Shown here: piece by piece, positions 44,516 to 55,601 of the stretch
Layout: each line of letters starts with the position of its first letter
Numbering within the stretch: position 1 is the first letter of the stretch
Source of the DNA: Cadophora sp. MPI-SDFR-AT-0126
Lineage: Eukaryota > Ascomycota > Leotiomycetes > Helotiales > Ploettnerulaceae
Direction: 5' to 3'
Length of the DNA: 64,000 bases
Assembly (NCBI GenBank): GCA_020747065.1
Contig: JAGMVK010000002.1
Span: 1,860,001-1,924,000, forward strand
Notes under the pieces: generated by a model
The model's input: only the letters and a program-made list of their open reading frames with translations
The model's database searches: none
Told to the model about the DNA's origin: nothing
Program-made: the position numbers and the translations under genes

Positions 44516-45860
44516 TCACTCTGCAGCATACCGCTCGTCCGGATCATCAGCGTCCTCAGCACCGTCTCCACCATCAATTTCAAAGTCTTCCAAATCAAGG
44601 ATCATCTTATCCATGGCCTCAACCCCAATTTCAGCACCGAGCTCATCGAAAAGTGCCTCCATGATCCCAGGCTCTGGTCTCCCCAGAACCCCCTTTTCCT
44701 TTTCGTGAGCCTCATTCTCTCTCCTCTCTCGCTCCTTGCGATACGTCTCGTCCATCAACCTGCAAGATATCAGCACTGCTCTCATTCTTCCGACTTCTTT
44801 TCAACGAGACACGAGAGTGTTGAAAGATCATCAGGTATGCGTGTAGGATTGGGACTTTCGGACTTATGATTATCTCTGACAGCTTCAACAGCTTTCATAA
44901 GCAGTGGATTCTTCATCTTGACGTAGACGAAGTCCTTCCTCAACTCCTGCACCTCAAGTTGGAAATGAGTAAACCCCTGCTCACGAGAGCCCTCGGGCAT
45001 ATCCACGATGGATAAGTTACCAGTCTTGGAGTCTCCCATGTGCTGCGTGTACTTATCGACGACGTACAGGGTCCGCAGCTTGTCGAAATTCATTCTTACA
45101 GGGCTCTTCAATCGCTCTGGCAGAGTTCGCGCTTCCTTACAGACCACGGCGAGAAGCTTGCAGTTCTCCGTGATGATGTTCTTGCCTTGCAGAGCTACGC
45201 CCCACTTGGGAGTTGAGTTGTCGAAGCGCTTGACGGTGTCTGCGGTTTCAAGCAAGATGATGTCGACGTTGAAGTTGACGAAGGTTCTGCCGATGCTGGT
45301 GGTGTCATCATTCTCACTAGCATACTTCATTATATCAGTATATCCATAGCACACCCAACAAGGAGAATAACAAAGTCTTAAAAATGAGTGGGTACTCACG
45401 TGGTTGATTTGCTTATAGAACTTCATCCCAACCTTTCTAGCCTCGAAGCAGACATGCAGCATGGCGGGAACGAGCGTATTAGACGCATAGGGAAACATCC
45501 GTCGTCCCCAGGGGTAGCCTGCATCGATAGCGATGATTTCAACGACCCTAGACTGTATCGCGGCGAAACTTCATATCACAATTTCAACTCAGAGGGCAGC
45601 TTTCGGAAAATTGTAAAGCCTGGTCTCCTCGGGCCCCTCTCGACCTCTAACAGTGCGGCTCTATCTGCATCTCGAGCTCTCTTCTTATCAGCTTCGATTT
45701 GGAGCCAGAGAGTCCGGTTGGCATGGAATAGGTCGAAAGCTCCAACGAGCTCAGAGGTGAATTTGGAGGATTTGGGGAGGAGGGCAGAGGTTGCCGCCAT
45801 GGCCTTTGAGGGCGTGTGACTTTTCTTGACGGAGGTTTTGTTCTTTTTGTGCGGTGCCAT
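44516..45860 (-). pseudogene. 2EXR-domain protein pseudogene (frameshift and nonsense)
   Basis: Starting at 45860, a basic leader (MAPHKKNKTSVKKSH) and a helix rich in Arg/Glu lead to FTIFRKLPSELKL, the start of a 2EXR domain. The frame then hits TGA at 45576. In the next frame the domain resumes with ATA-TGA-AGT-TTC, where family members have Ile-Trp. It then gives FAAIQSRVVEIIAIDAGYPW, NTLVPAMLHVCFEARKVGMK and FYKQINH. So a one-base loss and a Trp-to-stop change lie within ten bases, too close for an intron. Downstream exons look sound: a GTGAGT intron, then YASENDDTTSIGRTFVNFNV and DIILLE. A final acidic segment ends at 44516 (EIDGGDGAEDADDPDERYAA) after a further intron near 44765-44800. 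Either decayed or mis-sequenced at one spot; decay is favoured by the broken neighbour. Confidence 0.65.
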
Positions 45861-46288
45861 AATCTATTGTGTTGTGTCGTGAAGGAGACATCCAATTATT
45901 TCCAAAATAGGAACAAGCCCGACTGTTTTATAAGTGAGGGTATCGTTCTTAGCCGAACTGTCGGTTCAATACCGAATATAAGCCAAGAATCAAACGTAAA
46001 TATCATGTATATGCATATCAAGCTTGATGGTGTGGAAAATCTGTGTTTTTCTAAGAGGGGGCGGGAGATGCCAGACTATATACTGCCTCCGAAACGCCAC
46101 CGAATCGCCTCCGCAAGTGGTCCTACCCCCTATTCTAGCTGAGACATGTCCTGTATGGGCCTGTGGACCAACACGAACCAAACAATCACGGAAGGTAGGT
46201 GACCTACTCACCTGAGTATCAGCACCACACCACCGTAGGATTCTAGGAATGCCACATATTATTCACGGGGCATTTGTTATTACCTGTC
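45861..46288. other. Intergenic flank of 2EXR pseudogene and of the AT-rich element
   Basis: Normal base composition up to the left inverted repeat; nothing else seen. Confidence 0.5.
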
Positions 46289-46323
46289 ATGTACAATCAG
46301 GTGAAATTGAAGAGCGACACGTG
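46289..46323 (+). repeat. Left terminal inverted repeat
   Basis: 35 bp, matches the reverse complement of 47027-47061 at 34 positions; ends in CACGTG. Confidence 0.92.
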
Positions 46324-47026
46324 CCATATTTAAGCGAGAACTTCAAAAAAATACAACTTCACGACGAATAATAATTATATAATAAAGTTTTGTAAAAGTT
46401 AACTCTTATAAGTTTATTATAAATTAGCCTTTATATTTGTAATAAATTATTATAAATTATAATATTTTATAATACTTTTATAATTAAGATATTTAATAAA
46501 AAAACTTAATATATTAAGTAAAGATTATCGTATAATATATAAATTTATAAAAAATCGTAATAGTACAAAATATTAGTAGAATAAAGTTTTATAAGTTCAC
46601 TAAATATTATATTAAACTAATAGAAGCCTAGTGAATTATAAATCTTTAAAATATATCTAAATTTAATATTTGCTTGATTTTAAGTAATTTTTATCAAAAG
46701 TCAATAGATTTAATCTTTTATAATATATTAATTTATTAATAGGATTTTACAAAACTTAAATCCTAACTTAAGAATAACGTTTAATAACTTTTACTCACTT
46801 AGAAATTGTTATTATAAAGATTACTAAGCCGTAAATATTCCTTAAAATAGTAGTCTTTTAAGAGAATTATTTATTAAATATAAGAAAGCTATTAATAGCC
46901 TTTATTAGTAAGTGACTTATATGAAGGTTTTAATTCATTAATTTATATTAATATTATTTAAATAGTTAAACTCTAAAACGTGTACTTATTTAATTATCGT
47001 AAATTTAATTAAAGGAGTTGAATTTT

Positions 47027-47061
47027 CACGTGACGCTCTTCAATTTCACCTGATTGTACAT
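47027..47061 (-). repeat. Right terminal inverted repeat
   Basis: 35 bp, begins CACGTGACGCTCTTCAATTT and mirrors the left repeat with one mismatch. Confidence 0.92.
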
Positions 47062-48578
47062 ACCAAGTTGGTCTTGGTTCTCAGGTACCCAGGCGGAGCG
47101 CTAGGTTTACTCCTCATGTATAGAGTAGCCCTGAAGCTTATGGTTCAAGAATGGCTATATCGCTACCATGATGAAGTGTTGATATTCGAGCAAAATCCAC
47201 CTACCACTTGGTCCAGCTGCTTACTTTTCGTTCCTGGCAGTTTATAACACTTGCAGTCAGAGGACCAAAAGAGAACGTCTGTAGTTATAGCTCAGGACTG
47301 ACGTGTTGTTCACCAAGCAGCCAACAAGAAGCCTACGAGTAATGTTTCAAGCACGCGAACAAACAATACCATTTCACATTTTAGCTCAGCTCATCTTACT
47401 CACCCGCAAACGGCAAATCATCCTCAACCCCAGTCAACAACAAAGACCTACAATCAAAAATAACACAAGCACTTCTTCTGAAGCGAAGAAAAGTCCCCCT
47501 TTTCATCCCCTATTGCTTCATCTCGGCTACACCAAACCGGAAGGCTGTACAGAGGGGCCGCCAGAGTGGACATCCGAGCCCAGTAGTCCGATCCACCAGT
47601 GTCCGCTGTAGCGGAGCCGCGGAAGACGGGAGGGAGGGATGATCCGCCTGTGGAATTCTGCAAGGATAGACTTGCGATATTGTTTCGTCAAGATTCCAGA
47701 ATCCCAGAAAGAATAAAATCAACTAGCATTTCGATTGCGACAGGGGTGTGAAACGGCTGTACTGTATGTGCTGGCCATCAGGCGAATCTGTCGTTTTCGC
47801 GACTCCGAGACTGGGTTTGGTCGCTGTCATGTCACATCTTATCACCATAGAATTATAGAGAAGCCACGTAGTTGGGGAGAATCAAACTGAACCTTGCATT
47901 ATAAGTTTCAAGCAGCAGTTAAGCTCTCAAAACGAATCTGCGTGGTTTCGTTGAAACCACCTAAAAAAAGCCAAAAATTTGCATGCTTCCACCCATTCAT
48001 CCTCCCACAAGTATCCACGTCTGTCTGTAGCATCCATAACAGATGTCCTCTGATACCTTCCACAATCCATCTTGCAAGACTTCCGAGAAGCCCGTTGCAC
48101 ATCCACAACACCATGAGAATTAAAGATACATAGTATATGCAATAAAGCTGCGAATCATAAAAGAAGTCCAGTCCATGCAGTAGAGACGGTCCTTGTCCTC
48201 CAAACTCGATGCCATTCCGGAACCCGCCAATCATAGCATCGTTTCGTGAACGTTGCCGACACCGGATGAGTGGAGTGGTTGGTATCCGAAGCTGAAAAGA
48301 AGTATGTGCAAAAAATAGTTACTGTTGCTGAAGAGTGGAGAGACCGAGCGCACGAGGTTGAAGCACAGGCTCGAGGTCGTCATCAAATCCACAGCCGAAA
48401 TCAAACGCCATGCCAGTTGAACCACCAATTCGATGAGAACAATGACCAACCCAGTAGTATCCCTTCAGTTCATGATAAAAGCGTGCTCAAAACCAATCGA
48501 TCGATGCTCGCCGGCAGATCGTAACGCTCATAAGCCATTCCCCCCCTATGCACCCATCCCCGTAACGCCACAAAATGT
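47062..48578. other. Intergenic, element flank to STB3 3' end
   Basis: About 1.5 kb without a gene I can support; open frames are short and unrelated to each other. Confidence 0.5.
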
Positions 48579-49700
48579 TTATACAGAACCGAGTCGTAGA
48601 AGCGCTTCAACGGCTTCTCGCTCCTGGGGGTCGGAAGTCATGCCAAAAGCAGCAAAATCGATATTATTAGGAGCAGGTTGAAAAGATCGTACTGGCACTG
48701 ACTTTGCCATTGTTGAAAGTGAGGGGCCACCGCTGGATCCTCCATAAATGCGAGAAGAAAGGAAGTTCCGCCCAGGGCCGGAGGCCGAATAAGAAGCTGC
48801 ACGCAATGCCGCAGCTCCGACAGCTGCCCAATCCTCTTCGTCAGTCATATCATCGGAGTCGCCCATAATATCGTCCTCAGGTGGTGCTTCAGAGGAGGAG
48901 CATGACTCATCACCATCGAGGGACATCTTGTCTGCTTCAGTTTCGAGCATCATGACGTCCATTTCATCGTCATGGGAGAAGACGGCTGAGTCACCAGCCC
49001 AGCTGGAATCCGGTGCGTTTAGCCGACTTCTGTCCGCTGCCCATCCGCCATTTTTGGCTATTGGCATGCCGCTGGAATAGGAAGATGGTCCACTAGGGGG
49101 AGGCGATTGTTGGTGTCCTCCGCTACTTCTAGCAGGGTGTCCCTTCAACCTTGCGTCCCAACGTCCCCATCCGACTTTCTCAAACTTGACGTTGCCTTTC
49201 ATTCCACCTCCGTCACCACCACTGCCGCGCCCTTCCAAAGCACCGACAACGAGTCTCCTGGCCTTCGCTGGTGGTATCCCAGAGAATCCGGGAACAGCAG
49301 TCGTGAGAAATCCCATGATATGTCGAATCGCCAGCGGACCGTGATTCAGGAGAATCTCCGGGAGGTGATGTTTGGCCAACAAGGATGGCGTGATATTACC
49401 TGCCGCGTCGAATCCGGGCGATCCTAGAGCACGACCACGCCCAGCGATATTGTCCTGCTCGCTTCCCTGACCATCCTGCAAATCGATATCGGAATCAACA
49501 TGTTCCGGGACCTGCAAAGTGGTCGAGCGCGTCCCATATGGCTTGACACCATGGGGAGGCAGAGAGGGGGAAATGGAGTTCGGGGGAGTCGGAAGGGGGT
49601 GGTTTTTGATCGCTGGAACGCTCCTGGCCTCTACAGCAATTAAGCTGTCTCGACCGAGAGCCTTCGGGATATCGCGAGCAGAAGATGTCATGCTAGCCAT
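48579..49700 (-). CDS. STB3: Sin3-binding protein Stb3 family
   Basis: Single coding exon, 373 aa from the ATG at 49700. Yeast Stb3 binds the ribosomal RNA processing element (RRPE) and recruits Sin3/Rpd3 to repress ribosome-biogenesis genes when nutrients are poor. The signature block is plain: ITPSLLAKHHLPEILLNHGP, LAIRHIMGFLTTAVPGFSGI, PPAKARRLVVGALEGRG and KFEKVGWGRWDAR. The rest is disordered, with an acidic Ser-rich region (DEMDVMMLETEADKMSL and DDIMGDSDDMTDEEDW) and a conserved tail FAAFGMTSDPQEREAVEALL. The same frame is open upstream without an ATG; a CACCTACAG acceptor just before suggests an intron in the 5' leader. Confidence 0.88.
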   Translation of the reverse strand: MASMTSSARDIPKALGRDSLIAVEARSVPAIKNHPLPTPPNSISPSLPPHGVKPYGTRSTTLQVPEHVDSDIDLQDGQGSEQDNIAGRGRALGSPGFDAAGNITPSLLAKHHLPEILLNHGPLAIRHIMGFLTTAVPGFSGIPPAKARRLVVGALEGRGSGGDGGGMKGNVKFEKVGWGRWDARLKGHPARSSGGHQQSPPPSGPSSYSSGMPIAKNGGWAADRSRLNAPDSSWAGDSAVFSHDDEMDVMMLETEADKMSLDGDESCSSSEAPPEDDIMGDSDDMTDEEDWAAVGAAALRAASYSASGPGRNFLSSRIYGGSSGGPSLSTMAKSVPVRSFQPAPNNIDFAAFGMTSDPQEREAVEALLRLGSV

Positions 49701-51567
49701 AGTGATAGAAGTCGATTTGGACGTTTCTCTGTAGGTGCGCGACACAATATCAGTAGCTATTCTTAAAGAAAAACGCGTTGAGTGAGCTGGGCGTCGTCTG
49801 ACTCACTCTCGACTTTGCGAAAGAAACGTGGCGATTTTGCTTGAGACGCGACAAAGAAGCTTGAAGCAACTATCTATCAACTCGTGAAGGAGAAGATGGT
49901 TCGACTTTGAATCTTATCGGGCAAGACAATGAAGCTGTTGCGAAGTTCGGGGGCGCGAGCGAAGCGATGCGACGTCTGGACGAGGCTGACGTGGACGAGA
50001 ATGTACCGTGGATGTTGACGATCGAAGCAGAAGAGACAGAATCTCTGCTGAGCAAGAAGATCCCGTTAGGAAGGGATGGAAGGGAAGGCAAGACTATAAG
50101 GTGTGCTGGAAGCGACGGGTAATGCGAGTGTCTGAATGTGATTGTTGTATTGGTTGTTGTCGGGATCGTTCCAACGAGTAATTCGAGTCGAGTCGAGTCG
50201 GCTTGAGATGGGTGCGGTGCAGCACGCAGTGCAGGCAGGCAGGCAGGTGTAGGATGGACAGGGTAGGGCAGGGCAGGGGCGTGGGGCGAACGGCGTCCTT
50301 CTCGATCATCGAAGATTCGCAGCACCCCAAAAACCAGAACCCAAATTACCGCATGTCTCGCATGCCCTGGCTCTGTTCTGTGCTGCTCCAGCAAATGATA
50401 ACGAGCGCTCAAATCCAACCAAAAAAAGGAAGACAGTATGACCTTGCCAAACAATTCGTACCTACGTGGAATGAGAACACACACTACAGAGCGAAGCAAA
50501 GCAAAACAAAACAAAGAAAAGGAAAGGAAATAAATGTTCAACGGATGCAACATGATTCAATTGCTGGCTCATATCGCGCTTCGGATACCTGGACGCAAGG
50601 GAGGAATTGGTTCTCTGCTCAGCGGCCACAGTGGACCACGGACGGCCGCGGGCCTAGAAGTGGAGTGCCCGCTTACTTCTCAGCAGCCCGCCCTGGCGGG
50701 AGATGTGCGTGGTAATCTGGGCCTGACAGCCTGCTGCTGCTAGACAACACAACATAATCAACTTAGTACTTCAACCAAACATCGGTCGCTTGCTCGCAAA
50801 CCAGACGCTCCACGTTGTTGTTATTGTTCCGACCTACGAGTACGGAGATCAGCAGACACACTCAGCCAAAAAGAGGGGTCAGCCATAGCCAAGGAAACCT
50901 TTCGTTGAATTTTTCCCATTCATCCACCTGCCCGCCCACCCACTGGTCGCTACCGGGGGCCGAATTGTCAACTGCACCTACCCCACGTTGTTGAATGCTG
51001 CCACGACAAGCTACAGGCTACAGGCTAGAGCAAGCCTGCAGCCAGGCCGCTAGAAAATGGCTGACGTCTGCCCTCCGCAATTCGCCTTCTTCGTGAAGCA
51101 ACGTAAAAACCCTAAATTCGCGCATCATACGGAGGTACACACTGTCTTGTCCAGTCTCGTCCAGTCCAGCAAGGTGGGATGAATTCCGAACTCTCCCGAC
51201 CCACCAAGATAAGAGTACATGAGCCACTCGAATATCATCGTGTTCCAACGACGGCATGTCAAGCCACAGAAGCAGAAAATGGGCGAAATATGTTGCGCAT
51301 ATGACCAGCCTTGCCGATCATCGGAGAGCTTCTGGTGCCCGAGGATGGATCATACCGTATGAAACGAAAGAAATCATTGAAATCATAGCTAGAACTGACC
51401 AACGCTTACCCGTGATTTTCAACAGATCAGTCGTACTGGCGAACCTATTGTACTTCGTCAAACCGGATTTGGGTCAACGCTGCCAGGTAATCATAAAGTC
51501 CGGACACGAAGTGTTCAAGTGGAACCCTCCCGGGCATGACCGTCATGACCATGTAATGCAAATGGTA
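49701..51567. other. Intergenic: STB3 upstream region and TOP3 3' flank
   Basis: About 1.9 kb. Contains short repeats (GAGTC x3 at 50185-50200, GCAG/GGCA run at 50231-50247). A 227-codon minus-strand frame at 49870-50553 is low in complexity and not called. Confidence 0.45.
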
Positions 51568-53858
51568 TCAAGGAACTACTCCACCATTGAGTACGTATCT
51601 TCTGCACGACTGCAATAAATATCAGTGACGTGAGATTCGGAAGTGGGCGTGTACAGTAGAGTTGACAAGCCCCACGATACACTGAACTTACTGCCTTCAA
51701 CACATCCAACCTCTCCCTTGATTGCTCGAACACTTGTCTATACTGCCTCAAACTCTCCCGCAAAACTTCTTCTCGAGTTTTCCTGCCTTCGCATATATCC
51801 TTCGTTCGCAACTCCATTTCTTTGCGAAGGAATGGTTTGCTTAGACTTGTCTCCAAGCCCATTCTGTCGTAACCATCCACAAGAGCGACGCCGAGTGTTG
51901 AAGGTATGAACTCTTCCACTCCGCCTCGTGCACCAGCCGCGGCAGCAGCGCCGCCTCTACCTCGTCCTCCTCTGCCACCTCTTGCTCCCCTACCTGTTTG
52001 GCCACCGCGAGCTGCTGCATGTTGATCATTGTTCCCACCACCACCACCTCTAGGTCTGGTGAATGCATAATTCCTCGTTTGAATCATTTTAATATGTTCG
52101 GCCATTGTTGCATCTGTGCCGATGCCATTCGCATCCATCAACGCAAGTAGATCTGGTTCTGTTAAGTATCCAGGAGCCGTTGTATGCCCTTCTGTCATCA
52201 TCGCCTCTGTTGGCTCGAACCTTTCACCAAGCGTAAACTTTGGTAGAGTGACACTGTTATTCCAGTTCTCGTAGGGGTAGACATCGAGATAGTTCCTCTC
52301 TAGAACAACGACACCACGGGCACCAAACGTCTCTTCTCCATATTCGATTTCAACATCACTAGCTTGACCTTTTGCGTCTTCGGAGCAACACGCAAGGAAT
52401 CGACGAGTGATAAATTCATAGACTCGTCCTTCCTCGGCGCTCAATTGAGCAGGTGCAACCCAAGACACTGGGTGAATGGGAGGATGAGCTTTATCATCGT
52501 TTCTTCCTTGCCGCGGCGCACTGAAGCCCCCATTCATCAGACTTTGTGCATACCCACCCCATCTCTGATCTTGAATCTGTTTCTCAACCAGTGCGCGTAG
52601 ATTTATCCCCTTGTCGAAGCGGTCGGTCTCGGTTCTGGGGTAGCTGATAAATCCTTTGTTGTAGAGTCCTTCGGCTACAGACATAGCTACTGAACTATTC
52701 ATTCGTAAGAATCGACTCGCCATCTTCTGAAACTCAACCGTGGTCAATGGTAGAGGCTTCCATTTGCTCGTCGGCTTCTCTTGTACTTTGGTGACCTTTG
52801 CTATCCTCGCTGCGATACATCTCTCAAAAAGAATGACAACCACTGCACGATCGAAGAGTCGATTTCGTTTCCAGCTGAAAACGACGTCAATGTTGTCTCG
52901 CCTATGAGTGACTTTGATGCTCCAGAAAGTCTCAGGAACGAAGTTTTTGACTCTGAAGTAACGATCGACAACGAAACCAAGGGTGGGAAATTGACATGAT
53001 CCTATCGCTGTTAGTAGGGACAAACAGACTGGGCTCCGACTTGAAGTTAACCATAGCTTATCACTCTTTTATTACCAGCCTCGTTAAGACCCATGGGACC
53101 CCCAAGTGGGCGAAGACTGTTGGTGAGGTATCGTGTGAAGATGTAACCAATTCTCAGATCAAGCTCAATCCGCGTGGCGACTGCAGTGACTTGACGATCA
53201 TCTAGGTTGATAGGGTTCCGAGCAGCTTGGAGGACATGACTGATCGGTTAGTAGAGTAATCTCTGCTGACCATGTGGTGACTTACGCTCTCTCTATGTTA
53301 CTGAATCTTGCTCTCTTGACCTCAAGCTGTCGATTACCTTTTAGTGCTTCGGTTCGTACTTCGCCTCCAATGTGCTCTCCTTCTAGGTCGCAATCCGTCC
53401 ATATAAAGAGGGCCTTGGCTCCCCTGGCTTGCTGCTTGATATTGTCGGCGATCATTTGCTTTTCCTGTTCACGCATCAGCAACTGTTGACTGAGCTGTCA
53501 GGTGGATGAGACCTACATCATCAACCTTGACCCGCACGGGAGCAGTGAACAGGCTTTCTGGTGGGGGATGGTCCCAATTCTGCTCATACTCATCGTCGAA
53601 TCTAGCTTGAGTCAAATGGCCAGACACAGCAGTCATAACCACTTCACAATTGCCCCATAGTTGGCCAAAATCGAACGTGAAAGTGTAGTTCTTGATGTAT
53701 TGGTTCCTGGTGTGCCCCTATACATATAAGCTAGGAATATAGTCGACAGTCGATAGAGAAGTATAACTTACAGTAGTGAAGCGGCCCCCAGAAAGATGCT
53801 CTGCCACAGCCTTGGAGATGGAGTTCTTCTCCGCAACACAGAGAATCTTTCCAGGCAT
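51568..53858 (-). CDS. TOP3: DNA topoisomerase III (type IA)
   Basis: Six minus-strand exons: 53772-53858, 53517-53717, 53464-53286, 53052-53239, 51692-53001, 51568-51609 (668 aa). Top3 breaks and passes single strands and, with RecQ helicase and Rmi1, dissolves recombination intermediates. The start MPGKILCVAEKNSISKAVAE is the Toprim N-terminus with its catalytic Glu. The second Toprim motif is FIWTDCDLEGEHIGGEV, where the usual Arg after DCD is Leu. The active-site Tyr lies in GFISYPRTETDRFDKG. Later motifs are HPPIHPV, YLTEPDLLALMDANGIGTDA and MAEHIKMIQTRNYA. An Arg/Gly-rich RGG tract (about 51925-52050) interrupts the last domain before FIPSTLGVALVDGYDRMG. The 14-codon last exon (SCRRYVLNGGVVP) restores the usual C-terminus. 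Divergent from the DUF1295 gene. Confidence 0.95.
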
Positions 53859-54327
53859 GGTTTCACGGTCACGTGGGTTCGCTCACTCCTACCGTGTTTT
53901 GAGGCTCTTTGGCCTGGTGCCTTATCAAGGCAAGAAGAATGACATCCCGTAGCATGTATGAACTACTCGACGCGTCGACAAGATCTGCGTGGACAATGAA
54001 TCTTTGTTTTGGGACTGATAGACGCGTAGATGTGCCGTTTGAAACTTCTTCCATGCAGAACAACTTTGATTTGCCCCGCGAAGTTGACATCGAAGGGAAG
54101 CGATAATGCCAAGCAATTAGTCCTGCAATCCCTGCACAGGACTGGACTGTAATGTACATTGCAGGCTTGTCTTAGCGCAGGGTCCCACTCGTCATTGATT
54201 TCGTCTGAAGAGCATCAACAAGTACAAGCACACCTTCATTGACCGAAATCTGCAGACGACATTCGAAACGAGTCAGCGTAGGAAGAGGCACCATAGCGTT
54301 CCAGAAACCCAGGAAACACCTTTCACT
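53859..54327. promoter_or_regulatory. Shared bidirectional promoter region, TOP3/DUF1295
   Basis: 469 bp between divergent start codons. An open frame read through this segment is not protein-like; no specific factor site assigned. Confidence 0.45.
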
Positions 54328-55601
54328 ATGGCTTTACCCGTGATCAAGAGCATCATAGACTGCTCATCTCTAGAGAAGACGGTGTATCCATACCTGCCAC
54401 AGCTTTACGACCTTCCACAGCAGATCCTTCAGACATACGACAATCCGACAGGGCTGAAGAACCTTTATCTTGCCACGAATCCATTAATAACTGCGTGCGC
54501 CTTCTCGCTGTTCCTCGCTCCCCTCTTTCTGATCGTCTCCGAGATCAACAAGAATTACTCCCAAGTGGACAGACTATGGAGCATACTTCCGACCGTCTAT
54601 AATGCACATTATACACTATACGCCCACTTGTCTGGGTTGGATACCAAGAGACTGGATAATATGATCGCCTTCAGTGTTGTGTGGAGTGTAAGGACTACCA
54701 CGAGCTCCGTTACCCGTTACTGACCACTTTTCTGATTAGTTGCGGTTGACATTCAACTATTGGAGAAAAGGAGGATACAGCATTGGATCAGAAGACTATC
54801 GATGGTATGAGGCAGCTTTTACGCCCGCACAGGTTGTCAGCTAACCACTCAATAGGGAGGTCCTCCGACAGAAGATTCATCCCGGGCTATTCTTCATATT
54901 CAACGTCCTGTTCATTTCTCTCGCACAAAGCATTCTACTCTTTCTTATCACGACTCCCACATACGTTATGCTGCTAGCAGGTAGAATTGGGGGAGACCTT
55001 ACAACAGCCGATATGGTGTTTGTAAGATTGATGATGGCCTTGGTCCTCTTGGAATTCTTCGCCGACCAGCAACAATGGAGTTCGTGCCACAAATCCTTAT
55101 ACACGTGCGCTCCAATCTCGCTAACCGTGGTCAGATTATCAACATGCCAAGAAAGAATATTTGAAGACAGCCAAGGTCCCTCGTTCATACTATCAAGAAG
55201 ATCTTGATCGTGGATTCGTGGTCACGGGAGTCTGGTCCTGGAGCCGACACCCAAATTTTGCCGCAGAGCAAGCTATTTGGGTAGTCTTGTATCAATGGGG
55301 CTGCTGGACTTCCGATGTTTTGTATAACTGGACTTTCATTGGTGCTATGTCGTACTTGATTCTCTTTCAAGCCTCGACCTGGTTCACCGAGCTCATCACG
55401 GCCTCGAAATATCCCGAGTATAAAGAATACCAGAATCGCGTGTCGAAATTCGTCCCCAGTCTTTATACCGATCTCCCGGGAGATTTTAGCGATCAAAGAG
55501 CCGTCGAAATTATCGAGGATAGGGCGGATGAGAAGGCGAGGGCGGTTGAGAAAAAACTGGAGAAGAAGGGGGCCAAGAAGAACGGCACGACAAAGAAGTA
55601 G
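54328..55601 (+). CDS. DUF1295 (steroid 5-alpha-reductase-fold) membrane protein
   Basis: Exons 54328-54687, 54740-54804, 54856-55079 and 55135-55601 give 371 aa. Multi-pass ER membrane protein of the DUF1295/ICMT-steroid reductase superfamily. The diagnostic pattern is visible: YSQVDRLWSILPTVY, then LRLTFNYWRKGGYS with DYRWE, ending in GFVVTGVWSWSRHPNFAAEQ, where the RHPN motif is the NADPH-binding signature. YPEYKEYQNRVSKFVP is the usual C-terminal helix. TM segments lie at residues ~55-75, 150-170, 195-215 and around the RHPN motif. The last 40 residues are a Lys/Glu-rich cytosolic tail. Substrate unknown. Confidence 0.9.

Larger units (their letters stand above)
46289..47061. mobile_element. 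MITE-like element: 35-bp terminal inverted repeats around an AT-saturated core
   Basis: The left end (46289-46323) begins ATGTACAATCAGGTGAAATT and the right end (47027-47061) is its reverse complement, with a single A/T mismatch over 35 bp. The 703-bp core is almost pure A/T with few C or G bases and no coding frame. TGTACA is itself a palindrome, so the exact tip and target-site duplication (TA, GTAC or TGTACA) cannot be fixed from one copy. Such a structure fits a short non-autonomous DNA transposon, perhaps of the TA-inserting Tc1/mariner-pogo type, whose interior has been changed by RIP. The composition shift is abrupt at both repeats. Confidence 0.82.

Noticed and set aside
45955..45985. 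TCGGTTCAATACCGA hairpin resembling a tRNA T arm
   Set aside because: An isolated 5-bp stem; the rest of a tRNA cloverleaf is missing.
46324..47026. Mitochondrial DNA insertion or centromeric sequence as the source of the AT-rich core
   Set aside because: The core is bounded exactly by matched inverted repeats, which points to a transposable element; no mitochondrial gene sequence is recognisable.
36797..47061. Secondary-metabolite or heterokaryon-incompatibility cluster
   Set aside because: No backbone enzyme, HET domain, NLR or regulator is present; only a hydrolase and 2EXR genes.
49870..50553. 227-codon minus-strand open frame upstream of STB3
   Set aside because: Low-complexity Ser/Pro/Leu composition with simple repeats underneath; no domain and a position typical of a 5' leader.
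51256..51618. 120-codon plus-strand frame overlapping the last TOP3 exon
   Set aside because: Antisense to a well-supported exon and without family resemblance.
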